Positions 23,598-34,274 of a stretch of DNA of 64,000 nucleotides are shown here, in pieces (positions within the stretch are counted from its first letter, which is position 1; each line of letters starts with the position of its first letter). The stretch is from Amphibalanus amphitrite. Its lineage: Eukaryota > Arthropoda > Thecostraca > Balanomorpha > Balanidae. A program made the translations under genes and the position numbers. Below the pieces are notes generated by a model. It searched no databases and was not told the origin of the DNA. It saw only the letters and a list, made by a program, of their open reading frames with translations. The stretch covers positions 248,001 to 312,000 of the forward strand of contig NW_024881591.1 in assembly GCF_019059575.1 (NCBI RefSeq), given 5' to 3'.

Positions 23598-23736
23598 GGC
23601 GGCGGAACGGGGAGGGCACCGGGGCACCGTGCCCCCCTTTGATTTTGGCATTTTAACATTAGCCCTATGGGCGTTGCATGGAAAGAATGGGACCAAAAGT
23701 CGGCAGTGCCCCCCTTAATTGAAGGTGTTCCGCCGC
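23598..23736. mobile_element. 139-bp MITE, GGCGGCGGAAC ends
   Basis: Inverted ends GGCGGCGGAAC / GTTCCGCCGC flanked by TA at 23596-23597 and 23737-23738. The interior has mirrored GGCACCG/GTGCCCCCC blocks. Non-coding. Confidence 0.6.
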
Positions 23737-24404
23737 TACTGAACCATATCGATATTTTCGAGTAGTGCAGAGGCTTCGCATGATGTCATAGGTGACAGAA
23801 TAGTGGCACGACCTGACCATGAGGTAGGCGCCAGAATGTGCATTCATTCAGATATTCAGATAGTGCATGACTCAGCTCTCTATTTACTGTTGGTTCTGGG
23901 GAGGTTAATATCCTCATTTTGATTATTCTTCATATTCTGAGCTGGATCGGTGTTGATATACCAAAAAGAGAGAAGCGGTTACCAACTCCCCCAAATGAAG
24001 AGCAAGCTTTCGCTCAGGCACTTCCTGTCGATTCCATGTATGTTTCCAGTGCGCGGCCCCCGTGCGACCTCTCCGCGGTGCTGCCGCCGACTGAGCCTGC
24101 ATAGACCCAGCGCGGTCACGGCCAGTGGGCGGAGCTTAGTTGGGCCCGGCGCAACGTGATTGGCCAGCGCTCCCATCCAATCCGCTGCGGTAGCGAACGA
24201 GCCTCTATCCGGGGGAAAAATCTAATTAGCATTACGAGCCAATGACAAGTGCTCTAAATATTGACATTTTGTTAAGAGACCATATTGATGAAAATCGGCG
24301 CTTGAGCTGAAATATCTAATGTCAAAATTTCAAGCCAATTTGACAAAAACTGAAGAAATTATCGCCGAAAAACAGGGTCTCACGGGGTCTGAAATACATA
24401 GTAG

Positions 24405-25468
24405 TGATGTCAATAACGGAAAATCAGGATACCGATACCAAACCAAATGCCAACCAAAACCATGAAAAAATACCGAAACCAAATCAACTTGGGAACATGA
24501 GGGAAATACAAACTTTTTACCGAATTTGTATCCTCTTATACATTAGCCGGATTCGTAATACCAACAAAATACCAACAACATTAGGATCAAAATACCAAAT
24601 ACCAAGTTGGTATCGGTTTGGTATCGGTATACCAAAAAGTTGGTATCCGATTGACATCTCTAGTACCTACCTACCTATCATGCAAAAAATCAATGAAATG
24701 TTTTCATCCAAAAATAGACAGGTGGGACTCCTCAGAGACCATTGTAGCTGCAGTTGAATAACTCAGGAGTAAAGTCACGCGTGGAGTCAACATGCATGCT
24801 AGTCAACTGGAAAGTGGAAGGACCCAAAGGAGCCCGCCTAGGGCTCCTGGAGACTGGAGAATGGTGTAAGCCCTCAGGAGCCCGCCAGTGACCCCATGAG
24901 ACATGAGTGATAAGTGAGGAATACCAGGTGCCTGAAAGTAATAATATGTTATATATATACCTATCAATTGTTCATATTCATATCAATCGCTGAATGTTTG
25001 AAGGCGACCGTTCAGTCGGTGTACCTATAGCCGAGCATTTCAAATATTTTTCGAGGTGAGGTCACTTGAACTGACCTGGTGACGGTGCCTGACGTTTTTC
25101 AAAGACATAGGGGTCTGAACTTTTAACATGTGCAGAAAAGATGAAAGTTTAAGCTAAAGGTTATAAAATAAGTTTAAAAAATACCGGCGCGGAGCGCTGC
25201 CGTTTTTAAGATATCCGCGCAGAACCGCATATGAGAGGGTCCGAACACCTTCTCCCCGCTCGGTCTTCTACAAGGTGCAACTGGTATGAAAGGCCGTAGT
25301 AACATGATGTAAGTAGATACGGCAGCGTTCCGCGCCGCTATTTTTTAACTTTCTTGGGTCTGAAATTTTAACAACTTGTGCGGAAAAGATGATTTTTTTA
25401 AAATACCTAAACTGGGTCCGAACGGGCCTTTTGAATGGAAGGATTCACAAGGACAGAGCCCCCGCTAA
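24405..25468. other. Mutator interior with AGGTCA-family fragment
   Basis: 24405-24665 is rich in ACCAAA/ATACCAA motifs. 24990-25430 matches the AGGTCA family (compare 61740-61960), including CGGCGC-AGCGCTGCCG before GATATC. No gene seen. Confidence 0.45.
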
Positions 25469-25976
25469 AGGCCGTGTTACACTGCCGAATTTTGGCCACG
25501 ACCCTGTCGCCGAATCACGTCGTGTAGGAAATCGGCGAACAGTTCACCGACAGAGGCGAACAGTTCGCCGACAGAGCCCAATTTGTAGAAAACGGGTGGG
25601 GGGCCCCCCTAATCGTGCGCGGGTCGAAGCTGATCCATGATTCGGCGAACATCGCGAATGAATGGCGAATCTGTTGCGAATAGTCGGCGATACCTTGGCA
25701 ACAAGTCGGCGCACGCAGCGACATGTCGGCGGCGACTCGGCGACTGTTTGGCGATCATGTTCGTTTTTTATATGTTCGGCGAACGGCCACGAAATTTTCA
25801 TTTTTCATGAAATATTCGTGGCGGTCGTGACGAACCGTAAAACTCGCGCGGTGGACACCGACTGATCTGCGAAATGCCAAGACCGTGAAAGAAAGATGCC
25901 GAATCAGTCCACGACATAGGATGACTTGCATATTCGTGCACATTCGTGTACCAAAATTCGGCAGTGTAACAAGGGC
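25469..25976. mobile_element. 508-bp TIR element with CGGCGAAC repeats
   Basis: Ends AGGCCGTGTTACACTGCCGA and AGCCCTTGTTACACTGCCGA (right end, reverse complement) are inverted repeats. Flanking tetramers are CTAA and TTAA, consistent with a mutated TTAA target duplication. The interior is full of short TTCGGCGAAC-type palindromes. Non-coding. Confidence 0.65.
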
Positions 25977-25979
25977 TTA

Positions 25980-26215
25980 AGCAGAGCTTGTTGCGTTGGC
26001 CCTGCCCTCTATCTTCCGATCGCGCAATTCCTGGTATATGACACAATTTAGAGTCCGAAGTTAAATGTACGCACATAACTGCGCACGGCCGGTCCCCTCA
26101 ATGACTTCAACTGCAGCTGCTACGGCCTGCCACCAACCGCAACCATGCATACCAGTCAGGAGGCTCATTAACATCGAGTGCCCCTCGCGCTTCGAACCCG
26201 GACTGTTATGTTCAT
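25980..26215 (-). repeat. tRNA-derived SINE, copy 1
   Basis: Shares with 62510-62785 a body including CCGATNGCGCAATTCC and a following (G/A)CANAATTT segment. A B-box-like GGTTCGAAGC lies near 26197 on the minus strand. The head is incomplete in this copy. Confidence 0.55.
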
Positions 26216-26361
26216 GGCCCTAGAATCAGCGCACACAGATGTCGCGGTTTATATGTATATGCATAGATGTCGCAACTATAGCGACACATGCAGTGCAAAT
26301 GGTAGCAGACTGCAGTAGTTTCCCCTACCAAAGTGGTGGTTTTCTATCACAGACGCTCATA

Positions 26362-26623
26362 GGCGCGGGAACTACTTTCAGACTGGGGGGGGGGGGGGGG
26401 GGGGCATACCATAATGGAGATGAACCTAGGGTACCCCCAAATCTAGTTTTCTCACCGGTTTTAGGCCACTTATTTTTCATCCCTTGGCTTTTTCAACAAA
26501 AAAGAAAAACATTTGCAAAAAAAGTGCAGTATTTCGTCTCAAAGCTGTGGGGGCACCGCCCCCACGGCCCTAGAGTTGGGGGGGGGGGCAAGCTGCCCCC
26601 ACTGCCCCCCCGGCTCCCGCGCC
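26362..26623. mobile_element. 262-bp MITE with G- and C-tracts
   Basis: Ends GGCGCGGGA and TCCCGCGCC, flanked by TA at 26360-26361 and 26624-26625. It contains long G runs near both ends (26387-26404 and 26579-26588). It lies just inside the right arm of the Mutator-like element. Confidence 0.55.
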
Positions 26624-26662
26624 TATGCAGACGCTCGTCGAGGTCGGAATTTCCAAATACGC

Positions 26663-26694
26663 CGGCCCGAGAGGGTGGAAAAGTACCTGAGGAA
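26663..26694 (+). pseudogene. Aldo-keto reductase second copy, continuation
   Basis: The 9-bp duplication CGGCCCGAG is followed by AGGGTGGAAAAGTACCTGAG, the exact continuation of the reductase codons interrupted at 18599. Homology stops after about 32 bases, so the copy is also 3'-truncated. Confidence 0.85.
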
Positions 26695-27774
26695 AACCCC
26701 CTCGGGTGACGGATAAATGTTTTATGTTATATCCGGGCTCCGGCGAGTGTGACTTCAGACGTTGGCCCCCTTTTGCTAGTGACCGCGACCGCCAGTGGCT
26801 CGTCTTACCTATACCCTGCCCGTCTTACCCCACTTTCCCCTATTCATTTAGTTAATTGAGTACCCTATTTCTTTGTTTTTTATATGCGCATCTGCAACAT
26901 TTCCCTCTCAATTGACGCCACAATAAGCTGCATTTCAACTGCAGTTATTTTTTGGCATATCATTTATGCTAGTGGACACGGTTATAGTATGTCCGCGAAG
27001 TAAGCGTCAGCGACATCGGCGAATATAGTGTCGGATTCAGAATCGCTTCAAAAACTCTTATCAGGTCAACCGGGGACGGGGAACACGAATATGACTTGCC
27101 CTTGCTCCTCTCCTTCATCCCCTGATCGTCGTCAAAAGTGCCCCAAGAGTTCGTCTGATCGCCAAAATAATGGTCGCAAAATAATATCCTTGGGTCAATA
27201 TCTAGCCGCAGGCCGCAACCTCGGGTTCCAGATATGTGCAACGTACCTAGCCCTTACCTATCTATTAAACCGCGAGTAGGTAGAACAGTTCTTTTAAAGG
27301 GGCCCTCCTGGCTTCCACCTTCAAAAGAGTTAATGAATTGGCATGAAAGTGATGTCGCTTGGTTCAGAAAGAGCGAAAACGAATATCTACCAAATTTCAT
27401 CGAAATAGGTATATTCACCGGTTTTCAAAATATTAGACTTTTACTTTTGAATCCTTTTTGGGATCTCGCTGTTCCTTACGACTTTATTTGAAAGTGCGGC
27501 ACTTGTTGCGCACAAAGCAGCATATACCACCGCGTGCTACCAAACGTTTTAGTAAAAGATTTAAAATCTTTAGATCTGTGCTGACGTCACACATTCAGAG
27601 GGGACATTCTAACGCATTAGCCCCTATGAATCCAAGTGCTGCAACTTTAAAATTAGATATTTTCGATTTGAGGCATTTCTCGATCTTGTGAGTGCTCAAA
27701 CCTGTAAGTACTTAAAAGCCAGGGACCCCATTTTGGCTATCTCAACTCAAAACTAATGTTAGGGTGGGATGGTC
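26695..27774. other. Intergenic; dispersed-repeat fragment at 27030-27240
   Basis: 27110-27240 carries GTCAAAAGTGCC...TTCGTCTGATCGCCAAAATAA, a unit also found at 39735-39835 and in 59630-59995. 27250-27290 is a fragment of the CGTAGGTAGAA foldback family. No gene seen. Confidence 0.5.
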
Positions 27775-28142
27775 ACTTTAAACGCCGAGCCGATAGGCGA
27801 GACGTTTAAAAGATTTTTCTACCTACGAGCGGTTTTATAGTTCTATCCCGTACCGCCGATATGTTTCGGGCACTTAAAGGTAAAAAATACATTTCATATA
27901 AAAATTACGACACAATTCAGACTAGTCAAAATGTCTAGTAGACGTTTAACAGTTTGATAATCGTCTAGACGTTTACCAAATCAGTTAAACAACATCTGAT
28001 AATTTTCTCTCTTATCATGTGAAGCAATTGTAAACACTGTCTATGGTGCGGGATAATATACCTATATTATCCCGCACCGTAGACAGTGTTTACAATTGCC
28101 TCACGTGCATAGAGAGAAAATTATCAGATGTCGTTTAACTGA
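27775..28142. repeat. Foldback element, left portion
   Basis: Inverted-repeat rich: a ~40-base-arm palindrome centred near 28060 (GGTGCGGGATAAT / ATTATCCCGCACC) and GTCTAGACG motifs. The sequence 27937-28000 in reverse matches 28110-28142 followed by 38749-38800. This shows one foldback element split by the non-LTR retrotransposon. Confidence 0.7.
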
Positions 28143-28449
28143 TTTTTTCATCATCATCATCATCATCATCACGTTTATTAAGAAACAAAAGAATACACAA
28201 AATCAAGATAAGTAAGAACTGGCGCAAAAGCACTCGAAAGTGCTTAATTCGAGGCACCAGCTCTGTTAAAAACATACAAGCAAATAAACACATACACACA
28301 TATACAAGAACTTAAAATGGATTCAAACAAACTAAATCGCCGGTCGCCGCCACCAAGCCGAACGCGTCGCGCATTAGAGGTTGTCCAGAGAGCCCCGTTG
28401 CCGACGCCACCCCACCGAGACACGCCCATCCCGCCTCGTAATTAAATAG

Positions 28450-30139
28450 TCAGAGTGTTGGGATTGTAAAGCGCCCAGAATTAAGTAAGAATGTTTGGAA
28501 GTGTTGAGCCACTGCCCGGCCGTCGCCACTATTTAGGTTGGTGCCATGAAGAAGGATTTCCAATTTTTTATTAGTTTGGTATTCATGAAAGTTAGTATGG
28601 AGTGTTTGCGATACTTTTTGGTAAAGGATGCGTCTTTGAGGTAAAAACAATGGACATGCTGTGATGAAATGACGAACGCTTTCTATGCTGTGACCACAAG
28701 GGCATGCCGGAGAATCTTGTTTTTGAATGTTAAATTGTTGTGAATTTAAATCGGACATTCCATTTCTTAGTCGCGAGTGTAGGATGTTGCCTGTCTTTGA
28801 CCCAAATGAGTAGTATTTTGGTGGCTGGGGGGAGCCAATATGGTGTACAATGTGTTTTTTGAATTCTACTATGGATAAGGATTTAAATGTTGCCGGTAGT
28901 TCGTTGTACTCTTTGCTTGTGGTGATAAAGAATGATCGTTGATATGATGATGTTTTCGGACGTTGGATCGTGTGGTCATGGGCATTTCTTAAAACCAACT
29001 GTGTGTCTGTCACCCTTGTGTTTGTTATAAGTTCTTGTATGTACTTGGGTAAAATTGGTTTCGATTTAACGAGTTTGTGATATAGTGACAGTCTATGAAT
29101 GCGTCTTCTTGTCGTTAGTCTGTCCCATCCTGTCTCGAGTCGTAATTTGTCGGAGGGTGTTCTAAAGAGTGCTCCTGTCGTCAGTCTAGCCGCTCTGTTT
29201 TGCAATGTCTCCAGTCGTGTCGTGTCCTGTACTGTGATATGTCCGTCGTAAACAGTGTCACAATAGTCAAAGTGTGGTCTTACATAGGTAGTAGGTATAT
29301 ATTTGGTGAAGGATGTGTCTTGGCAAATGTTGTGCAATAGGATACAATGGACTGAGGGATATGTTAACTTTTTTGCATATTTCGTTAATATGACAATGAA
29401 AGCGAAGATCGTCAGAGAAAATTAAACCGAGATGTTTGTGTGATTTTGCAAGTGGTATTGCTTTCCCTCCGAACGAAAGAGTCGGCGGCATTTTGGAATG
29501 TTGTCTGTGAGTGAATGTTTGTTGCACTGTTTTGTCGGCGTTGAAAGTGATAGCCCAGTTTCTTCCGTATTCGAAAATAGAGTCCAGGTCTTTTTGGAGC
29601 GATTGTTCTGTTTCGCGTAAGTCAGTTTCTGAGTGTGAGGCATAAAGTGATGTGTCGTCAGCGAAAAATAAAATATTGTGCTGTGTCTGCTTTGAAAGGC
29701 CGTCAAGATAGATAAGAGCTAAAAGTGGTCCGAGGACGGAGCCCTGCGGGCATCCTGCATTTATGGTCTGTGGTTCTGACAGTGTGTTGTTTATGCGTAG
29801 GTACCATTTGAATGCGGTTTTTGAGATATGACTCCAACCATTCTAAAAGTTTTCCAGTTATTCCAAAATCATGTTCGCATTTGAATAACAAGCCTTTATG
29901 CCAAATTTTGTCAAAGTACTTCGCAATGTCCAAGAAGATAGCTGTGAATTGTTTTCCTGTGTCTAACGATTTATACATATTGTTTGTTAGATAAAGAAGT
30001 TGTTGTTCAGTGCTGTGATTTTCTCTATAACCACTTTGTTTTTCCGTGAGAAGTGAGTTTTCTATAAAGTGAGAATACATTTTTCTATAAACTATTTTTT
30101 CGAATACTTTTGAAAGAGCTGATAAGATACTAATTGGTC
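28450..30139 (-). pseudogene. Non-LTR ORF2: reverse transcriptase C-terminal half and tail
   Basis: Consecutive frames (29703-30139, 29422-29706, 29267-29527, 28450-29337) form one decayed polypeptide. RPISILSALSKVFEK opens the RT fingers, SGYRENHSTEQQLL follows, and the catalytic FADDTS is near 29650. The thumb and C-terminal domain have LETLQNRAARLTTG, then a Cys-rich CPCGHSIESVRHFITAC tail near 28640-28700. At least three frame changes separate the parts. Confidence 0.85.
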
Positions 30140-30829
30140 TACACGGAGAAAAATAATTACTCCCCCCGGGAATCACGATCCCCTATTTGGGAATCAACTG
30201 ACACCCATGGTGTAATCCGATTCTGAAAAACAGTGTCCATACACCGTTTTTTAGTGTAAATTGATCTCGGTCAGAATCACATACCCAAGGGTCATTTGAC
30301 TCCCAAAATTTTGACTCCCATTTTAGGTGTCGTGTCAAAAGATCCTGCACGGTGTCAGTGTAAAATAACACATCTAAGCGTTTTTGACGCTATCGTGAGG
30401 AGTTTTTATATCCTATAGGTGTCATTTCACACAGTTGAGCGTTTTCGCAATCCGTGACTCCCTTATTAGGTGTAATTTGATCCTCAGTGGTGTCATAATA
30501 TTCCGTTCAAATGACTTATTGAGTGTAATTTGACCTTCGGTAGTGTCATAATATTCCGGTGTCATTTGAGCCCCATTGGGTTCAAATGACACCGGAATAT
30601 TATGGCACCACTGAGGGTCAAATTACACCTAATAAGCGAGTCACGGATTACGAAAACGCTCAACTGAGTGAAATGACACCCATAGGGTTCAAAAACTCCA
30701 CATGATAGTATCAAAAAACAATAAATTATTACAGAAATTGTTTTGACGTCACTGGTGGTATACCACCATCTCTTGACTCTGCAATAGGAACCAACACTGC
30801 AGAGTCAAGAGATTTTCGGTGAATCAGAC

Positions 30830-31740
30830 TCCGAATCCAGCTCCGGCTTCCAATATCGACTCCGACTCCGACTACGGCCAGAACTGTCGTTTCCAACCGA
30901 CTCCGACTACCCTATTTGTCGGACCCCAACGGACTCCGACTCTGACTCCGTAACCCTGGTGTAGGTTCAGTGGTTTGAATCAATGCCCCGAGTGACGTCA
31001 TGTGTGAGCTAGCCATGGCTTGTCCGCTACGAAGATGAAATAGGCAATAGCCCAATCAGCAGGCTGCACTGTCAATTTGCGGACGAAGATTTGCGAAAAA
31101 AATGCGAGACGAAGAAATGCGGAAACGAAGAAATGTGCGGACGAAGAAATGCGAGACGAAAAAATACGGAGACGAAGAAATGCGAGACGAAGAAATGCGA
31201 GACGAAGACATGCAAGACGAAGACATGCAAGACGAAGACATGCAAGACGAAGACATGCGAGGCGAAGAAATGCGAGACGAAGAAATGCGAGACGAAGAAA
31301 TGCGAGACGAAGAAATGCGAGACGAAGAAATGCAAGACGAAGAAAGGCGGAGACGAAGAAATGCGCGGACGAAGAAATGAGGGGACGAAGTTTTGCGGAC
31401 GAAGAATTGCGCGACGAAGAAATGCCATGCAAAGATTTGTCCGGATACGCTGCGGTATCAATTGATTTTCGGTGACCCAGACTCCGACTCCAGCTCCGGC
31501 TTCCAAAGTCGCCGTCGACTCCGACTCTGACTCCGGCCACAACTGTCAACTCCACCCGACTCTGACTCTGACTCTGTAACCCTGGTGCGAACCACAGCTC
31601 AGGTCCAGTGGTTTGAGTGTGCCCTGGTTTGAGTCAATGCCCGGCCAATCAGCAAGCTGCATTGTCGTGTGACGTCATTTGTGTTCTAGCCATGCCGGTC
31701 TGCCACGAAGATGAAATAGCTCGACCTTGCAGGAAAACCG
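30830..31740. repeat. Direct ~250-bp duplication flanking the minisatellite
   Basis: 30818-31040 and 31469-31722 are direct, diverged copies: both have (GACTCC)n tracts, then GACGTCAT and a CACGAAGATGAAATAG-type segment. The GACGAAGAAATGCGA minisatellite lies between them. Confidence 0.6.
31081..31432. repeat. 15-bp minisatellite (GACGAAGAAATGCGA)n
   Basis: More than twenty head-to-tail 15-base units with small variants (ACATGCAA in the middle). Because the unit length is a multiple of three, open frames appear in all phases on both strands; none is a real protein. Confidence 0.9.
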
Positions 31741-32017
31741 TTAGGAAAGCCCAGGGTATATTGGGAAAGCCGTTGACTTCAGTTGCCGGAAGTGTGCCCA
31801 CGTGGGTGCGTGTGGTGTGAGCGGGGAGAGGAGCTTATTTGAATTAACGCGCTTTTAATGTCGTCAAACGTTGTTTAAAGTGTAGATTTACTTCAAGTAA
31901 TAGTGCTTTAACGATAAACTTCAGATATTATTTGTAGTTTGCTCAACATGCGTATTTAAACAACGAGGCGCCCTGCACTCGGCGAAATTTTGAAGTAGGA
32001 CAAGATAGCAACGCACC

Positions 32018-32029
32018 ATGGAGACTAAG
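32018..32029 (+). CDS. Possible captured first exon (ATG plus donor)
   Basis: The context CGCACC-ATG-GAGACTAAG/GTAAGT gives a good start context and a near-perfect 5' splice site after only four codons (METK). No following exon is recognised. It lies inside a transposon, so it may be a captured host promoter and first exon, or chance. Confidence 0.25.
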
Positions 32030-33302
32030 GTAAGTTTTTATGTCATTAAGCTGCAGAATAACTCTACCTAAGTAAGTAGCAATAATCACCGGTTGATGGA
32101 ACATTGTTGAAATGTGAGTAATTCCTTACGGTGAATGGAGTCACGGACCCATGAGCCTTACGATAAGTTTTCATTAGATTTCGCCATACATTTCGTGCCC
32201 AAATGTTTTGGAATTTATTGTTGCATATAAATTAAAGAATGACATGCATGTATTGTTAATTTGCGTCACGTGGTTAACAACTGCAATTATGACTCTGTTG
32301 GAGAGTGTATTTTGATCCCATAAGGTGTTTGATTCCGAGAATCATTTGACAATATCTGGTATAAAGACTGATTGAAAAGAAGACGTCATCGTCAATAGAT
32401 AAAATTGTAGCTGCAAGGGTGAAGACAATTGTAAGCTACATTTAAAGTCTCTTTGCAGTCTGGCTAATCATTCCTATAAGCTTCAGAAGCAGAACATACC
32501 CATGGGTATGTTGGTTAGTTGTACCATACTATTGGTCTCAAGATAAGGGCCCAGGCGACCTGTTTTTCTGATGCGATGAATATACCCTTTATACCCTCGC
32601 CGCAGCTCGGTTCGAGTGCATCCCTCACCCCTGCACACAACCCAATCCCCGCACTCGAATATTACCGGTATTTCTTATATAGGAGACCAATAGTACCGGT
32701 AATATTGATATTAGCTGATGTATGACGCTAACAGAAACAGGCTCTGAACCGGTATAGAAAAACCATCCCAAGAGTCATTTGACACCGTTGAGGTGACACC
32801 TACGAGGGGTGTTTTTTGAAGCGTACCAAAAACGCGCAGTTTCCAGGAGTCCGATTACACCCGGAATCAGACACCCCCCGAGGTAATCTGACTCTGGTTG
32901 GGAGTGTATTTTATACCACATGTCGTCAAATGATTCCCGGAATCATACACCGTGTGGGATCAAAATACACCCTCAAAATCCGATTACTCCCTGAAGTGAA
33001 ACCTAAAAGGGGTGTTTTTTGAAGCGTACCAAAAACGCGCAGTTTCCAGGAGTCAGATTACACCCGGAATCAGACACTTCCTAGAGTATTATGACTCTGA
33101 TTTGGGGTGTATTTTTATTCCATAAGGCGTATGATTCCGGGAATCATTTGACGCCGTACGGTATAAAAATACACCCTCAACCAGTGTCATAATACCCTTG
33201 AAAGTGTCTGATTCCGGGTGTAATCGGACTCCAGAAAACTGCGCGTTTTTGGTACGCTTCAAAAAACACCCCTTTTAGGTGTCATTATTTTTTTTCAGTG
33301 TA

Positions 33303-34274
33303 TAACAAGTAAAATCTGAGGGGGATCCTTTATTCTTGTAAATAGGTGTTATGTGGGCCACTTTGAATGTTGATGGAAATTTGCCTTCTGCAAGTGATTT
33401 GTTAAATAAACGAGACAAAGGTTCTGCAATTAAAAGAGCTGTCATTTTCAATAATCTCACAGGAATTTCATCTGGGCCAGTTGATTTGTTGACGTTAAGA
33501 CTGTTCAACAGTTTTAATACCTCCCTTTCACTTGTCCGGATGTTTTCCAGATTAGGTGTGGCTATTTGTTCGGGTGTAATATCTGGAAGCTGCTGCGAGT
33601 CTGAAATGTTGAGTGTCGATTGGGCGGCAAAGTGGTTGTTAAGTATTGCTGTCTTTTCGGGGTCCGTTGTGATAATGTCGCCATTTGGTGTTTCTAGCGG
33701 TGGAATTATGTCAGTTCTGGATTTTCCCATTAGCTTACGCAATGTCTGGTGATATTTTAACGGATTGGGCTTCAACACCAGTAGTTTTTTAACTTCGTTC
33801 TGCATGTATGCATTTTTTTAACCGTCTATTAAGCTGCGTTACTTTGTTTCGCTGGTATCTCCATCTGTCCCAGTGGTAGTCCAGATTTGTGTTCTTGGCT
33901 TTCTTGAATAGTCTATCCCGTTTCCTTATATTCCTCTTCAACTCAGAAGTGACCCATGATTTTTTGTTGGACTGTATTTTCACGCGTTTAGTCGGTATTG
34001 AGGCAACAGCTGCGTCGTATATTGTTTTCGTAAAATGTGTTGTCGCTGTGTCTACGTCACTGTCAAGTAAACGATCCCAGTCAGTGTCCATTAAAAGATT
34101 TGTAAGACGAGTTGTGTCCATATTTGTGTAGTCCCATATCAGTCTGGTGTCCGCTTGATTTTGTAAGGGCAGCATGAAGTTTAACGATGCGAATATTGGG
34201 CAATGATCCAAATTAGCAAATGGAGATAATGTACCGCTCTTAGTGATTATTTCTATACAATTCGTGAATATCAA
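33303..34274 (-). pseudogene. Non-LTR ORF2: endonuclease end and RT start
   Basis: Frame 33789-34274 has the endonuclease end (LDHCPIFASL) and the linker region. Frame 33303-33805 has the beginning of RT (STGPDEIPVRLLK, HITPIYKNKGSPSDF). A frameshift lies at about 33790-33805. The next RT codons are at 30139, across the 3.16-kb insertion. Confidence 0.85.

Larger units (their letters stand above)
19255..24404. mobile_element. TA-flanked element, CAGACCCC-terminus family, copy 1
   Basis: Inverted ends CTACTATGCATTTCAGACCC (left) and the matching right end at 24360-24404 continue as a degenerate inverted repeat of over 150 bases. TA lies left of the element; the right flank is TG. The 1.2-kb element at 53989-55167 has related ends (CAGACCCC-TGAGACCCT) and a related interior. 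Its own interior is split by 19662-22820 and 23598-23736. No transposase frame recognised. Confidence 0.65.
18600..26662. mobile_element. Mutator-like element, 8.06 kb, inserted in aldo-keto reductase copy
   Basis: 33-bp terminal inverted repeats beginning GCGTATTTGGAAATTCCG (18600-18632 and 26630-26662) are flanked by a 9-bp direct repeat CGGCCCGAG (18591-18599 and 26663-26671). The intact paralogue has the same sequence once, so it serves as the empty site. A 9-bp duplication is typical of Mutator-like elements. No transposase is visible; the interior has been filled by later insertions (19255-24404, 23598-23736, 25469-25976, 26362-26623) and by tandem repeats at 18777-18895. Non-autonomous or gutted. 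Confidence 0.8.
30142..33300. mobile_element. 3,159-bp TA-flanked element inside ORF2
   Basis: Ends CACGGAGAAAAATAATTAC and CACTGAAAAAAAATAATGAC (right end, reverse complement) are inverted repeats flanked by TA (30140-30141, 33301-33302). Deleting the element and one TA restores the RT reading frame between Cys-Tyr and Arg-Pro-Ile, so the ends are exact. The interior is built of mirrored GTGTCATTTGAC / GTGTAATTTGAC units (30180-30720 and 32760-33300). Between them lie a 15-bp minisatellite and a possible captured exon. No transposase is seen. Confidence 0.85.

Noticed and set aside
26695-26760. Further exons of the broken aldo-keto reductase copy after 26694
   Set aside because: Homology stops abruptly without a splice donor; the copy is truncated.
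31072-31542. Several overlapping long open frames on both strands (MRDEEM..., FVSHFFVS...)
   Set aside because: All are translations of the 15-bp minisatellite; frame length follows from a repeat unit divisible by three.
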